This document shows positions 52,615-64,000 of a DNA stretch of 64,000 nt, piece after piece. Within the stretch, counting starts at the first letter, position 1; every line of letters starts with the position of its first letter. Location: assembly GCA_011503125.2 (NCBI GenBank), contig WWBZ02000033.1:2790001-2854000 (forward strand), written 5' to 3'. The notes beneath the pieces were generated by a model. That model did no database searches. It was not told the origin of the DNA and was given only the letters and a program-made list of their open reading frames with translations. The translations under genes and the position numbers were made by a program. The DNA is from Botryosphaeria dothidea (lineage: Eukaryota; Ascomycota; Dothideomycetes; Botryosphaeriales; Botryosphaeriaceae).

Positions 52615-53923
52615 ATGGACAAAATCCCTAAGTTTTCTGATCTCCCGCTCAGGAAGGAAGACCCGCATCACTCTGCTTGGGGCCTGTAAGTTTGAATAGT
52701 AGAAGACATGCTGAAGTGTGTTGACGACTTCAGGTATGGTGAAAATGACGAGCTTGGTTTCTTGAACCGGTTGACAGAAGGTGTTGTGCTGGAAGCAGCC
52801 AGAGAGATCAAGACTGGCCAGAGGTAAGTGAAATTGCGTGGGGATATCCTGACGAGGCTTTTCTTGCAGCCCTCATAGCTTTCCTCGACGAGACACCAGC
52901 AAAATACTGATGATGGTGGTACCTTAGAATCTCACTTGACTGGCCTTTGGATGCTCAAGGCGACATTCCATTCTTTGGTCGACAAGTCTTCCACAAGCAC
53001 GTTTACCAGAAACCTCCGCGTATCGTCAATGATGATGTGTGGACCTTTAATACCCAAAGCAGTAGCCAATGTGCGCATTCCAAAACTTGTGTGCAGGAGC
53101 GGAAACTCAGCCTTTCACAGGGGATGGACTCCGCCATTTTGCCTACCAGAAGGAGCAGAAATTCTACAACGGTATAACCCTCGAAGACATTCACGGCGAT
53201 CATGCGACAAATGTGAACGGAATCCATGGTACAAATCCCAAAGACACTGATATCAAGCCGAGCACAGCTGACAGCCGCTAGCGTGGTCCGAAAAAGGCAT
53301 CGTCAGCCGTGGCATTCTCCTGGACTGGCACAGCTGGCGGCTCAAGAACAACGTAAGTTACGAGCCTTTCAAGACCGGATCTATTCCGCTTTCGCAGCTG
53401 CATGCTGTGGCGAAAGACCAAGGTGTAGAGATCAAATTCGGGGATATCTTGCTCATCCGTTCCGGTAACTCTTTCAAATCGTCCTTGAAGTGGGGTATTA
53501 GCTGACGGAGGCAAGGCTTCTTGGCCACGTACAATGCCATGGGCAAAGATGAGCTCTCCGCGTTGTCGAAAGTGGTGCCGCCTACATTTACTGGAGTAGA
53601 GCAAAGTGAAGAGATGCTTGAATGGATTTGGGAGAACTTCTCTGCAGTAGCAGGAGACCAGCCATCTTTTGAATGCTGGCGTAAGTCCCCTCTGACACTT
53701 GAGTTAATATTGGCTGATATTTCATACAGCGAGCCAGAAGGATTACTTCCTACATGAAGTCCTTCTTGCAGGCTGGGGCTGCCCAATCGGAGAACTGTTC
53801 GATCTGGAAGCTTTGGCTGAGCACTGTACGAAGGAGAAGCGATGGTCTTTCTTCCTGACCAGTAAAGTCTGCAACGTCCCTGGAGGAGTGGCAAGCCCGC
53901 CAAACATTCTTGCCATATTCTGA
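52615..53923 (+). CDS. Cyclase family protein (PF04199), intact, seven exons
   Basis: Exons: 52615-52685, 52734-52823, 52928-53070, 53121-53228, 53282-53464, 53516-53680 and 53730-53923, giving 317 aa. All six introns are GT-AG. The order of motifs is that of fungal cyclase-like proteins: FSDLPLRKEDPHHSAWGLYG, ELGFLNRLTEGVV, ISLDWPLDAQGDIPFFGR, QSSSQWDGLRHFAYQKEQKFYNG, GIVSRGILLDWHSW, GVEIKFGDILLIRSGFLATYN, GVEQSEEMLEWIWENFSAVAGDQPSFECW and HEVLLAGWGCPIGELFDLEALAEHC. The fold is shared with kynurenine formamidase; several fungal members sit in secondary-metabolite clusters. The canonical HxGTHxD metal motif is replaced by DGLRHF, as in the fungal subgroup. The reaction is unknown. It is the only undamaged gene between 47.4 and 57.5 kb. 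Confidence 0.88.
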
Positions 53924-54008
53924 GAGTTCGACCCAAGCGGGCGGCTGATTCGGCCAGAGTTGTGAGTGAGTTGTATTAAGGATAAAAAGAAAGACAGAGC
54001 TTCTTAGA

Positions 54009-55395
54009 TCAAGTTCTCTCATTCCGTGCACAGCTTGACTGCTCAATCCTGGACTCAATCATGATGACGTCCCCTGGAGGCTTTCCTTTTCCGACGCCGT
54101 GGAGCCGTGTTCTTGCATGCGACTTCCGTCCCATTGCCCTGTTTGTGAGGTGAATTTCATCCTCCTCAACCAACTTTAAGGTTCCGTCTCCGCTAAAGCC
54201 GAATCTTGAACCTACAAAACTGGAACCCCTTGGTCCAGCGTTATGTCTCGCGTTTCCACTAAATCTCCAAGGCGCATCACCGTTGGATGGTGTTATCCGA
54301 TCAGCACTACTAATACGTTCGGCCGAAGACATCTTCTGTCGGATGCCTCTGAAGAGCGGGCGGAGGTTTGGGAGGCATGCGGAAAGGATGCCAATTGACG
54401 GTTCCACAGAAGACCAGATAAACACTGGACCCATCAGCCAGGTGATGTCGACAGTTTTGACGAATACAGCAAGGTAGTATATCCGGACTATGCTTGCAAC
54501 ACAGACGCTACAATCATTAGCAAGTCGTTGGGAACCTGAGGGTAGATTGCTTACAAGCTTCCAAGCAGCATGATTCCGCACACCGCTGCCTTTTTTCCTG
54601 GTTGACATCTGAAGTTTCAAAATCTGCGGGATAGGTATCGTCAATATGATGATGTCGTTCGCCATGTTGATCATCCCGAGCGCCAGGTAGAAGGTGTTGG
54701 CATCGATACAGTGGCCTTCGGTACTGTGGAACTGGTTTCAGTAGTATGTAAGTGGCTTGCAGCAATTTCCCATAGTAACCCAGATGATGATGGGATACGC
54801 GCAAGATAGGAAGCCTCCAATGAAGAGCGAAAGTTTAAAAGACAGGTCGTTACTTGTGAATACGCGGTAGTAGTAGAAGAGAATAGATAACTTGATAGAA
54901 GAGACGGTGGCCGCGTAGACGAAGGTGTATCCGTACAAGATCTTGAAGTATCGGTAAGCAGAGGAAAACCGGTGGGCAAAGATCGGTCTACTCGTATAAT
55001 CAGGACAAGATCGGGCATTTCAACCACCCAGATATGTTTTCCAGCGCCATAGTGTCCGTCTGGTTGAGTCAACAAACGTTCTCCTGTGAATGAATGCCGA
55101 ACTCACCTGCTATGATGAAGCCAGCCGTTGCAAACACGAAGATCTGATACCTATAATTAAGACCTTGCATGTCTTCGGACTGATCGGGGTTGACGTACTA
55201 GGGACATGAGAATGATGTAGTCATCCACTTTCACCCCGACATGCTGGAACATTCTCGCCATTAGCCTGAGGATCACGGCGACCGACGATACCGCAACCAG
55301 GATGAAAACTGCTGCGTCTCACCAGGGGTTCTGTTTCCGGTCAGGTCGACATGATCGGGCGGATCACCAAAGGCTGCCAGAATCAGTGGATCCAT
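54009..55395 (-). pseudogene. Broken rhodopsin-domain membrane protein (PTH11-type, 7 TM)
   Basis: The minus strand carries the parts of a fungal rhodopsin-domain (PF20684) protein: an N-terminus DPLILAAFGDPPDHVDL, TM1 (VFILVAVSSVAVILRLMAR), KVDDYIILMSL, GYQIFVFATAGFIIA, ILYGYTFVYAATVSSIKLSILFYYYRVF, GHCIDANTFYLALGMINMANDIIILTIPIPQIL, IVRIYYLAVFV, and a long cytosolic tail to 54009. At least three lesions occur. There is a frame change near 55308 between the N-terminus and TM1. A TGA replaces what should be a Trp codon near 54733, just before the GHCID motif. A frame change lies at a run of A near 54600 (after MSTRKK). Some introns keep good signals. Such receptors-like proteins are abundant in plant-associated fungi. 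Confidence 0.82.
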
Positions 55396-56110
55396 TCTTG
55401 CTCGGGATTTTCCAGTACAAATCCCAGAACTAGAAGGGAGGTAGTGAAGTTTTGGGGCTTCCGAAAAGTTCTTTACGTTTGAAAGTACGTGCATCTGAGC
55501 CACTTACATATGAAAGATCTGGGCCATACGTACTGTGCCGCGCTCGAAGGTAGGCGAAGGAGCGCAAGGCCCGAGACCCAATGTGAATTACACAAAGTGG
55601 GGATGATTCTTGCTTAAAATGGCAATTCCCTTGTCGGGTAGCCGGGGGGCCCAGCCGGCTGGATACCCAGCAACGCCCGTCAGCACCTTCGTCGAGCGCC
55701 TTAACGCAGCGTATTGGCATCCCAACTCTGGTGGTGTGTTCTCGGAGATTACTCTCTTCTGCTTTCCTTCACAGTTCATTGATGAGATTCCCCTCCGCGG
55801 TTGAGAAGTGGAAATCCGGACTTCGGACGCCCAGTTGCGGCAAAGCAGCTACGCCGCAACGCAATTTATCCCGGCTGCTGTACGTGCAACCCAGAATATC
55901 CACTATTTATCGTCCTACAAGCTGGGGCAATGGCCTGGATTAGAATAACTGCCGCTCCGGACACGGCTGGGAGCGAGAGCAATCATGCTTAACCCCACCT
56001 CCATAGGGAGAAGGGGAACAGTACTTAACTTTGTCGACATTTTCTAGTCTTCTGAAGAATTTGCAGATATCCTCTTCTTCAATCTGTCAAGACTGAACCG
56101 AGAAGGCAAA
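55396..56110. other. Divergent intergenic region between two pseudogenes
   Basis: About 715 bp. No feature supported. Confidence 0.45.
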
Positions 56111-57491
56111 ATGGGTTCCTTAGTGTTCGATGATGTCCCAGCTCTTACGCCCAAAGGGTTATCTCCGATACATCTTCCCCTTTCAACTTCCCAAAGACTA
56201 CGACATCGACGAAGCAGCACGTGTGTTGGGAGAAGGGTACCATACAACCAAGAAACTCATGACGGTTCTCGCCTGCAAAGCGGTGTCGGATACGGAGCGG
56301 AAGCAAGCAGGCGTCCTGAAACTGAAGAAGATGCGAGATGGCGAGATTGAGGACATTGTTGCCAGGGACCTTCGGGCTCCGGGGGCCTTTCCGATGGAAT
56401 ATGCAAGGCTCAAAGAGAAGGGCTTCCCGGTATCGGCGTTCAAAGCGGAAGTCGTGTGTCGGCGGTCGGTATGGCCGAGTGCGGGAGAGAGACTACCAGT
56501 TTCATTGGTGCAGGCAAACTTCATTCCGGGTGGATTGATCCTGACGTGGTCCATCCTGCACATGGTTGGCGACGGGAAAACTTTTTACACATGGACATAA
56601 GTGTGGGCAAGGGAATGTCAACCCGCACAGGGCATCAACGTACCGTCAGTACACCTGCCGGAGGCCATGTTTAGCGACAGGGAGCTCCTTATGAACAGCA
56701 GCGGCCGCAACCCGGGGCGATTGGAAGATCACTCGGAATACACCATACTACCGTTCACGCCTCCTGGAGCGCCCCCAAAGATGCTGGCGACGAACCACCG
56801 CGCCCAGGTATTTTATTTTTCCAAGGCTTCACTGGATGCATTGAAAACCGCCGCATCTCCGGCGAATGCCACGAAGCCATCATCGCAAGAATAGACATCT
56901 ACGAACGATGCAGTGTCCGCCCTGCTCTGGCGTACGGTTATGGCGGTGCAGTTTCCGCTGGACAAGCTGGAGGGCGATCCGACATCAGTATTCCACATTG
57001 CCATCGATGGGCGCTTGCGCACCAACCCACCAGTGCATGAGCGCACATTGGGTTGCTTCCTTGAATATGTTGCTATCAAGTTGCCAATCCGACGGATGCT
57101 GAAGTCTCTGAGCTTGGCTGACATCGCTGTTGAGGTTAGGAAGGCAATCCAGAAGGCAGACGAGGAGTTCACGGATGATGTGACAGTACTTGTTGAGAAG
57201 GTGGAGGATGTTGATCGATTGGTACCAACGGCATTCCTGGACGTACCAGGATTCAATTGCGTGCAGAGCTCCTGGATTAATTTTGCCTTGTATGGTCTTG
57301 ATTGGGGTAACGCGCTGGGTAGAAAGATCGAGGCGGTGCGGTCGCCGGATGTGGGTGTGCTCAACGGTTTACAGATCGTGTTGCCGGTGCTTCCAGATGA
57401 CGGATTGGAAGTTTTGATGGGCGTTGCGGAGAGTTGCATTGGCAGGCTGATGCACGACCCTCTGTGGACACGGTTTGCGGAGGTGAAGTAA
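56111..57491 (+). pseudogene. Broken acyltransferase, trichothecene 3-O-acetyltransferase-like
   Basis: The sequence is BAHD-fold-like throughout. It has the catalytic HxxxD (HMVGDGK, near 56565), a YTILPFTPP linker, KASLDALKTAA, AVSALLWRTVMAV, the CFLEYVAIKLPI region, and a C-terminal YGLDWGNALG in place of the usual DFGWG. Three lesions break it: a frame change soon after the start near 56150 (after LTPK), an in-frame TAA at about 56598 after FYTWT, and an in-frame TAG near 56892 before the ALLWR block. Full-length relatives acetylate trichothecenes or other hydroxylated metabolites and can serve self-protection. This copy cannot make a full enzyme. It is the right end of the decayed cluster. 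Confidence 0.82.
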
Positions 57492-58334
57492 AACTAACAA
57501 TTGGCCATTTCGTGGGATAAACTGTCCAAGCACTCCTTCCTTCGTTGGAGTACGGACTTAGGAGTATCGCTAGTCTTCATCTCTATCGTTGCCTATTTCT
57601 CACGCGCATTCGAGTCAGGTATCATCGGTACCACTTCCATTGAGTTTGGACAATGTGTTGGAGTCATTCAAATGTGAGAGGAATACTAAACCGAGAACTA
57701 CGTGTGAAGTCATCTCTCATACAACGTCAAGGGAGGAAAAGTTAAGGAGTATGAGATGAAGCTTGTGCGAATTATCGAGACGAGCTATAAGGCCTTGGTC
57801 CGAGCAAGCCGGACGAAGGGCATGGTGATGGAGATGGCGGCAGTGTTCCAGGTCGGACTCAACCATATGATTGGACATCGGAGTTACCTCAGTTGGGAGG
57901 GATAGAAAACCGTTGCATTTGACTTCGGACGCCAGCGGCAAATCTCATCTTGTCAAGGTTTGGAATGAATGGTAGGTATCCATGCGCCGTGAGAAATCCC
58001 AGCGCGTGAGGAATGACAGGAGTGATTTACTGGATGGGTCCGTTGGGAGAGAAAGTGCGTGAGCAGCGGCGTTCGCAGGGAAGGATGGTGGAGAGCGGAG
58101 CGGCGGTGGATCGGCAGTGGGTGGCGCGGCGAAGGGAGCAGCGGTGGTCTGTGCGGCAGAAAAGGCGGCGTCACTGTCTCTCAAGACTGAGTAACGAGCC
58201 TCCGCGTCCTGTCGCCCGCTCGCTCGCCCTCCAGCCGCCGGACCCTCGCCGTCAGCCCGCAGTCGCCTTGCGCCTGCTCTCCTTATCACTACCGCCTCTG
58301 CATCTTGCCCTGCCTTCTGCGCCCTGCTCTAGCA
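57492..58334. other. Intergenic region, boundary to housekeeping genes
   Basis: No supportable gene. The right 300 bp is GC-rich and contains the leader of the RRM gene. Confidence 0.5.
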
Positions 58335-59489
58335 ATGGCTCCAACCAAGGACAAGCCTGTCTCCTTCGACGCAATCATTCAACGCGGTATGAACGCGCTG
58401 TAGCCTCTCGCACACCAGCTTCCTTCAGCTGACCCAAGCAATCCCGCAGGACGCGATCAGCAGAAGAAAGAGGCCCTCGCGAATGAGATTCTCGGCTCCA
58501 ACCGCCGGAAGAGCGCTCCCGGCGCGGCTCAAGTCAACAACAATGCCAACCGCAAGGGACCTGCTGCCGGAGGTAGTCTGGCAAGCCGCATGGGCGTGAC
58601 CAAGGTTCGCAGAGCTCTACCCTTCTCTCAGACCCTCTAGCTTGTTAACATCTTTGCACAACAGCGTTCCTCCTCTGCCGTCCCAAAGCCAAGCATCAAC
58701 AACACCCGCTGGGGCCACGATCTTCACCATGTGAACAACCCCCGTGCATCGCGCGTCGCCAAGCTCCCTCGCACCCAATCCGCTTCCCGCGTCGAGCGTG
58801 CCGGCCGCCTCTACCAGGACCACCGTCCGGATCAGCAGCCCAATGGATCCTACAACCAGGCGCCGGCCGCTACCAAGGGCGCAAGTGGCATCAGCATCCG
58901 TGGCGCTGCACAGCCTGCCGGCTGGACTGTCGTTGCTAGCAACTTCGCCCCCGGCACAACCGCCGCTGATATAGAGGCGGTCATGACTCCCGTTGGCGGA
59001 GAGATGCTCGGCTGCAGGCTCACCAGCGCCCACCCAACTGTCATTGCTGAGATGCAGTTCGTCGAGAAGAGCGGTGCCGACAACGTCATCGCCATGTTCA
59101 ACAACCGCAAAGTACAAAACACACCTCTAATAATGGAGCGAGCCACTGCTGACAATTTCCGACAGGCCGATGGCAGGCTTCTCTACGTCTTCATGAAGGA
59201 GGGCGGCCCCAGCCCCATCATGCCGGCCCAGCGTCCTGGATACCAGCCCCCCAAGCCCGCTGATGACCGCGATGGCATGGAGGTTGACGATGAGGACGTG
59301 GACAGGAGGGAGCCCGAGAGGTCCAACAGGCGCGCAGACCCAGAGTACCAAGATGGTAGGTACGGCTTCCCGGACAACTCTAATAGCCGGGACAATTTCA
59401 GGCGCGATGATCGCTGGGACAACCGCAGGGGCGATGGTCGCTTGTATTCGGACAACGTGAGGCGCAAAGACCGTGGCTACCGTCGTTGA
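58335..59489 (+). CDS. RRM-containing RNA-binding protein
   Basis: Four exons: 58335-58386, 58450-58604, 58665-59111 and 59166-59489, giving 325 aa. The head MAPTKDKPVSFDAIIQRGRDQQKKEAL is conserved-looking, then basic and Ser-rich sequence leads to an RRM at about 155-235. There the RNP-2-like WTVVASNFAPGTTAADIEAVM and IAEMQFVEKSGADNVIAMFNNRKADGRLLYVFMK represent the beta1 to beta4 strands. The tail is acidic then Arg/Asp/Gly-rich (RREPERSNRRADP, RRDDRWDNRRGDGR), an RGG-like RNA-binding tail. The layout resembles fungal ALY/Mlo3-like mRNA export adaptors, but the RNP motifs are weak and the name is not certain. All introns have GT-AG ends. Confidence 0.82.
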
Positions 59490-59783
59490 ACGGCTGAACA
59501 TCAGGACCACGGGCATGTTACCCTTCCATGATACGAGGCGTCAGCGCAACTTGGCGCGCAAACATGTTCACTTCAGCAAAGTAGGCGTTTGCATAGGAAA
59601 AGGCGTTCAAGACGAATGAGCGCCGGGCACGGCTGGACAGAAAAAATGACCAAAATACCCATGATTGGCTCCATCACGGAATGGTTGTAATATTAGAGCA
59701 ATGAGCGAACTGCTTCGAAAGGATAAAAGGCTTGGGCGGGTGTCCACTGCAGTCCCTAGGATCCTCCAATCAAAAACCGATTT

Positions 59784-61685
59784 CTAAGAGTTTGTCGTCT
59801 TTGCCAAAATCGTCTTGATCATCTCATTGCCCACCCTCTTCGCCTCTGGGAAACGGGGCTCAAAGTAGGTCTGTATGTGCTCAAACTTCTCGCGGTATGC
59901 ATCCATGTGACCTAAGCTTACACGATCGCTCCAATCCTATTGTCTCGTCAGTTTGATTGAGTGACATGAAAGCAGGATTTTACGCACCCTGGCAGCGAAT
60001 GTGAACTCCAAGTCATCAGCACGGAATGTGTTGTCGTGGATAGCCGTCTCGATTACTTCCTCAAGCAAGTCAGGCTTGCGGAAGAGGTACTCCGTGATAC
60101 CCAGCCAAAGACGGAAGAGCTGTAGCGCACACCAATGTTAGCATACTCACGCATCCAATGCTTCTCACTGCTCGACAACGCATATTTCTAAACTTACGGG
60201 CGTTGAGCAAATCATGTGATCGTACGGCACGATCCCCAACTTCCACCAGCAATCAACCATAGCCAGCAGGCTCAAATGGTTATTCTTCACCCGCTCCGGC
60301 GGCTTCTCGCCCAGACTAAACCGATCCAGCACATCATCCTTCAACAACAAATCCTCATCCCCGTTGCCCCTAAACACGGCCTTGGCCGCCGTGTAGATCC
60401 TGTTGCGTAACTCTTCCTTATGGCCGGCCAGCATGAGCTTGAACAGCTCAGTCACGCTCTCGGCGTACTGGCGGATCTGCCGCTGGGCATAGGGGTTGAG
60501 GATGGCGAGGCCCGCGTAGACATGCCACTTGTTGCTGTAGATGCGCAGCGTCACGTTGATCTTGACGTTCTCGATGCCGCCCACGTAGCGCGGGATCTCC
60601 CAGGGAAACTGCGCGTTGGCGTGCCAGGCGGCGCCCATCGACAGGAAGGCGGCGTGCGTGACGGCTTGCGTGTCGGCCGTGATGCGGTCGTGCTCGGCGG
60701 CCGTCAGGTAGACGTGCTTGGAGTTCAGGCAGGACAGGATGCGCTCGACCAGCTGGAAGGATGCGTCGGAGGCGCGGTGCTGGATCAGGACGAGAGGTTG
60801 CCCTTTGGGATCGACGCCGGGCCCGTGGAGAGAGTGGACGGGAATGATCTCGACGTCGGGAGGGAGGTGCTTCTCGAAGGCGGCAATTTCGGGGGCTTTG
60901 CAAGAGGTTTGCCCGCCGACGATGGCACCGAGTTTGGTAGCTGTGGTTGGGAGGATTGAGCATCAGTTTTGATTATGGTCTCAAGGGTTTGGGTTCAAGA
61001 GTCAGAGTGGTATTCGCGCATTGCATACATGGACCATATTTGGCGACGACGCTGTCAATGGCCTCGGCCGGCACGCTGTAGATGATGTAGTCACTGCACC
61101 TGGAGACGAGATGGCCGTCGGGGTATATGTGTATATTGTTCTAGCGCGAGCCTCAGCCTGCCGCTCTTGGTTTGCTCTGGATGAAGTACAAAATGTGTGC
61201 CATACGTGTCCGGCGTACAATTCCTTCAATTCTTCGTACTTGCCCGGCGCATCGCAGGCATTGACCCTGCGCGGAATCAATCAGAGATGATATCATTCAA
61301 CACTATTCGATGAAGTATCTGCAAGGACTTTTTAAACGTTAGCAGGAATGTTCTGCGAAGATACTGCCAAGTTGAAAACATGGGATATGCGTAGTTCAGA
61401 CAAAAAAGAAATAAGGTAGCTGAGATGTTACATCATTGACAATCCCCCGTCAGTACCGAGACCAGAATGGCGATCGATGTGACGAGAGACCATACTCGAG
61501 CCAAATGCACTCAAGTCATCATTGCAAAGAAAGAGTGTGGGAGTTGCTTACCTTGAAAAAGTCTGCCCAGGAAGTGTCGTCGCACGCCAAACTTACCTCC
61601 AGCCAGCCTCGCTGATCCTCTTTGCGTACATCTTCCCCATGTCGCCCATGCCAATGATACCGACTGCCTTGTCTGTGTCCTCCAT
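59784..61685 (-). CDS. TYR1: Prephenate dehydrogenase (NADP+), tyrosine biosynthesis
   Basis: Six exons: 61597-61685, 61206-61266, 61029-61140, 60198-60940, 59988-60119 and 59784-59936, giving 429 aa. The N-terminal Rossmann motif is VGIIGMGDMGKMYA; GWRVNACDAPGKYEELK follows over a 330-nt intron. Next come IYPDGHLVSRCSDYIIYSV, GPSTKLGAIVGGQTSCKAPEI, and IIPVHSLHGPGVDPKGQPLV with the catalytic His. Further on are ITADTQAVTHAAFLSMGAAW, HVYAGLAILN, and a C-terminal helical half (LFRLWLGITEYLF, FAARDWSDRVSLGHM). This matches yeast Tyr1 throughout. It converts prephenate to 4-hydroxyphenylpyruvate. The start shares a 364-bp divergent promoter with RPS14. Confidence 0.95.
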
Positions 61686-62049
61686 GGTTGCAAGCGGGCG
61701 CGCGTCGCAGCACCAGTGATGCGAAGCCGTATGCTCAAGTTCAGCTGTGTATTCTCAAAAGCTCGTCGTTAGAGCCAAGCGAATCGCAGTGTCAAGTGGG
61801 TGCAGCGGGCATCGCAAGCAAGGTGTGCGGACGAGGGAAAAGAAGAAGTGGAGGCTGAGGCGAGAAGATAAAGCCCTGCGCAGAACGAAGCGAGACGCGT
61901 CGGCTGAACGCCGGCCCGCAAAAAATCTTGGCGCCCACACCGCGCCGCGGCCGCGAAAAACGCAGCGACGCTCTTCTCAGTTTTCCCTTCTCTTTGCCCG
62001 CGACAACCACGACAACCCACCCCGCCGTCATCACCCAACAGCCGACAAC
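61686..62049. promoter_or_regulatory. Divergent promoter of TYR1 and RPS14
   Basis: 364 bp between start codons. The RPS14 side ends in a pyrimidine-rich tract (61970-62000), as expected for a ribosomal protein gene. Confidence 0.6.
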
Positions 62050-63052
<1,003 letters not shown>

Positions 63053-64000
63053 TTTGGTGCGCATGGATTCGGGTGTGCGTTCGAGGTCTATGGGGCTGAT
63101 GACAACTACGAGAGGAACGGCATTTTTCGCCTGGTCCTCACTTCTTCGGCTTGTCACATTGAATTGACCATATGATCATTTCAAACGTGCACTCGCCAGT
63201 TCACCCAACTTTTAGGCAGCAAAAAAGGAATGTAAGGGTCACGAATGACTGATGCCCCGCCCTCTCGCGTGAAACTTGTCCGCTTGGTGTTTTCCGCCAT
63301 GGCAACCTCGAATTATCTGCCCGCCCAGCCTTTTTCTAGCTGAAGCGGTTCCTGGAATCGAGGGAGATTACCGCTGCACTTCATGCAGGCCAATCATTCG
63401 CATAATCCAAAAGGTCTGTATGCGGTGTAGCCATGGTGGGACCGTCTTGAGAAAACTCGTCGGATTGTCCATTCCGACTGGTGGTTTTGACTCCCTACAT
63501 ACCTTTGATATTTTGAGTTGCTCCGAATTGAAATGCAATGATCATATTATTTTCCGACTCATGAGAACGGTGATGTGGATTTGAGACGAAGACCAAAAGC
63601 TCTAGTGGCAACGACTTTTTGCCCAAGCTTGAATGCAGGGTCTTCTCGCGCGCCATGTCCGACGTCAGCCACGCCTTCCCGTCGAGCATGCGCCACGCAC
63701 TTGACAGACTGCGCGTGTTTCTTCTTCAACCTTTCGCAACTTTTGATACCCGGGCTAGACTCTACACATCGAGCTCAGCCTTGCCATCTCACCACTACGG
63801 CTCACGCGGTGCGCTACGCTTTAAATTCCACAACCTTCTATGCTCCCGTAGCTGCAGCGGACCAAACATCGCGGCGAATCTTCAATCGCCCAACTGGGCC
63901 CGAACAACCAAAGGACCCAGGGACCTGGAAAAGACAAGCTCCGCCATAAGTTTGGGAAACAGAAAGAAAGAAAAATATTCTCTTGAGCGAACGACGACGC
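63053..64000. other. Right end of window, no gene recognised
   Basis: RPS14 3' flank and about 900 bp of sequence without family motifs. A 124-codon frame at 63575-63949 is Thr/Ala/Pro-rich and may be leader of a gene beyond the edge. Confidence 0.45.

Noticed and set aside
47409..57491. Whether introns could explain all frame changes in this region
   Set aside because: Frame changes fall inside single motifs with only a few residues between, and in-frame stops lack donor/acceptor pairs around them; only the cyclase resolves with introns.
63575..63949. 124-codon plus-strand frame near the right edge
   Set aside because: Low-complexity Thr/Ala text without intron or family signal; may be a leader of a gene outside the window.

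Overview
The window is nuclear DNA of a filamentous ascomycete (Pezizomycotina, probably Dothideomycetes; the class is inference). Genes are split by short spliceosomal introns (about 45-120 nt, GTAAGT-like donors, CTAAC/CTGAC branch sites, CAG/TAG acceptors). Fungus-specific families are present: HacA, an AflR-type Zn2Cys6 regulator, a CFEM protein, fungal metallothioneins and a PTH11-type rhodopsin. Most gene models below are my own exon joins; frame closure was checked arithmetically for each join. RNA was not available.

Layout. 1-5 kb: an orphan two-helix membrane protein and, inverted, a decayed partial copy of it. 5-10 kb: a heme-dependent N-demethylase-family (DUF3445) protein and a BTB-like protein. 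11-13.3 kb: two metallothionein genes on opposite strands, one with 6 and one with 8 cysteines, separated by a MITE-like inverted repeat. 14.8-26.9 kb: a Pex30/Pex24-type peroxin, PAM16, a TRF4/Cid14 poly(A) polymerase, a TMEM16/anoctamin and a metallophosphoesterase. 27-38 kb: an orphan, a CFEM protein, a NAPE-PLD (FMP30 type), Mediator subunit MED27, an orphan, and NIC96 with a GLFG-rich N-terminus. 38-45 kb: a 4.6 kb GC-rich gap leading to hacA, which carries two uORFs and a textbook 20-nt IRE1 intron, then a 71-aa hydrophilic protein. 45-47 kb: mitochondrial GatA/HER2.

47.4-57.5 kb is different. Four of five genes are broken: an ankyrin protein, an AflR-type regulator, a rhodopsin-type membrane protein, and a trichothecene-acetyltransferase-like BAHD-fold enzyme. 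A seven-exon cyclase (PF04199) is intact in their midst. I read this as the remnant of a secondary-metabolite cluster; no backbone synthase is visible. 58-63 kb returns to housekeeping genes: an RRM protein, prephenate dehydrogenase TYR1, and ribosomal protein uS11 (RPS14).

The strongest second-look items are the hacA stress switch (paired CNG'CNG hairpins plus an overlapping uORF), the two-type metallothionein locus, the decaying cluster with one surviving enzyme, and two GC-AG introns whose use is required by conserved protein sequence on both sides.
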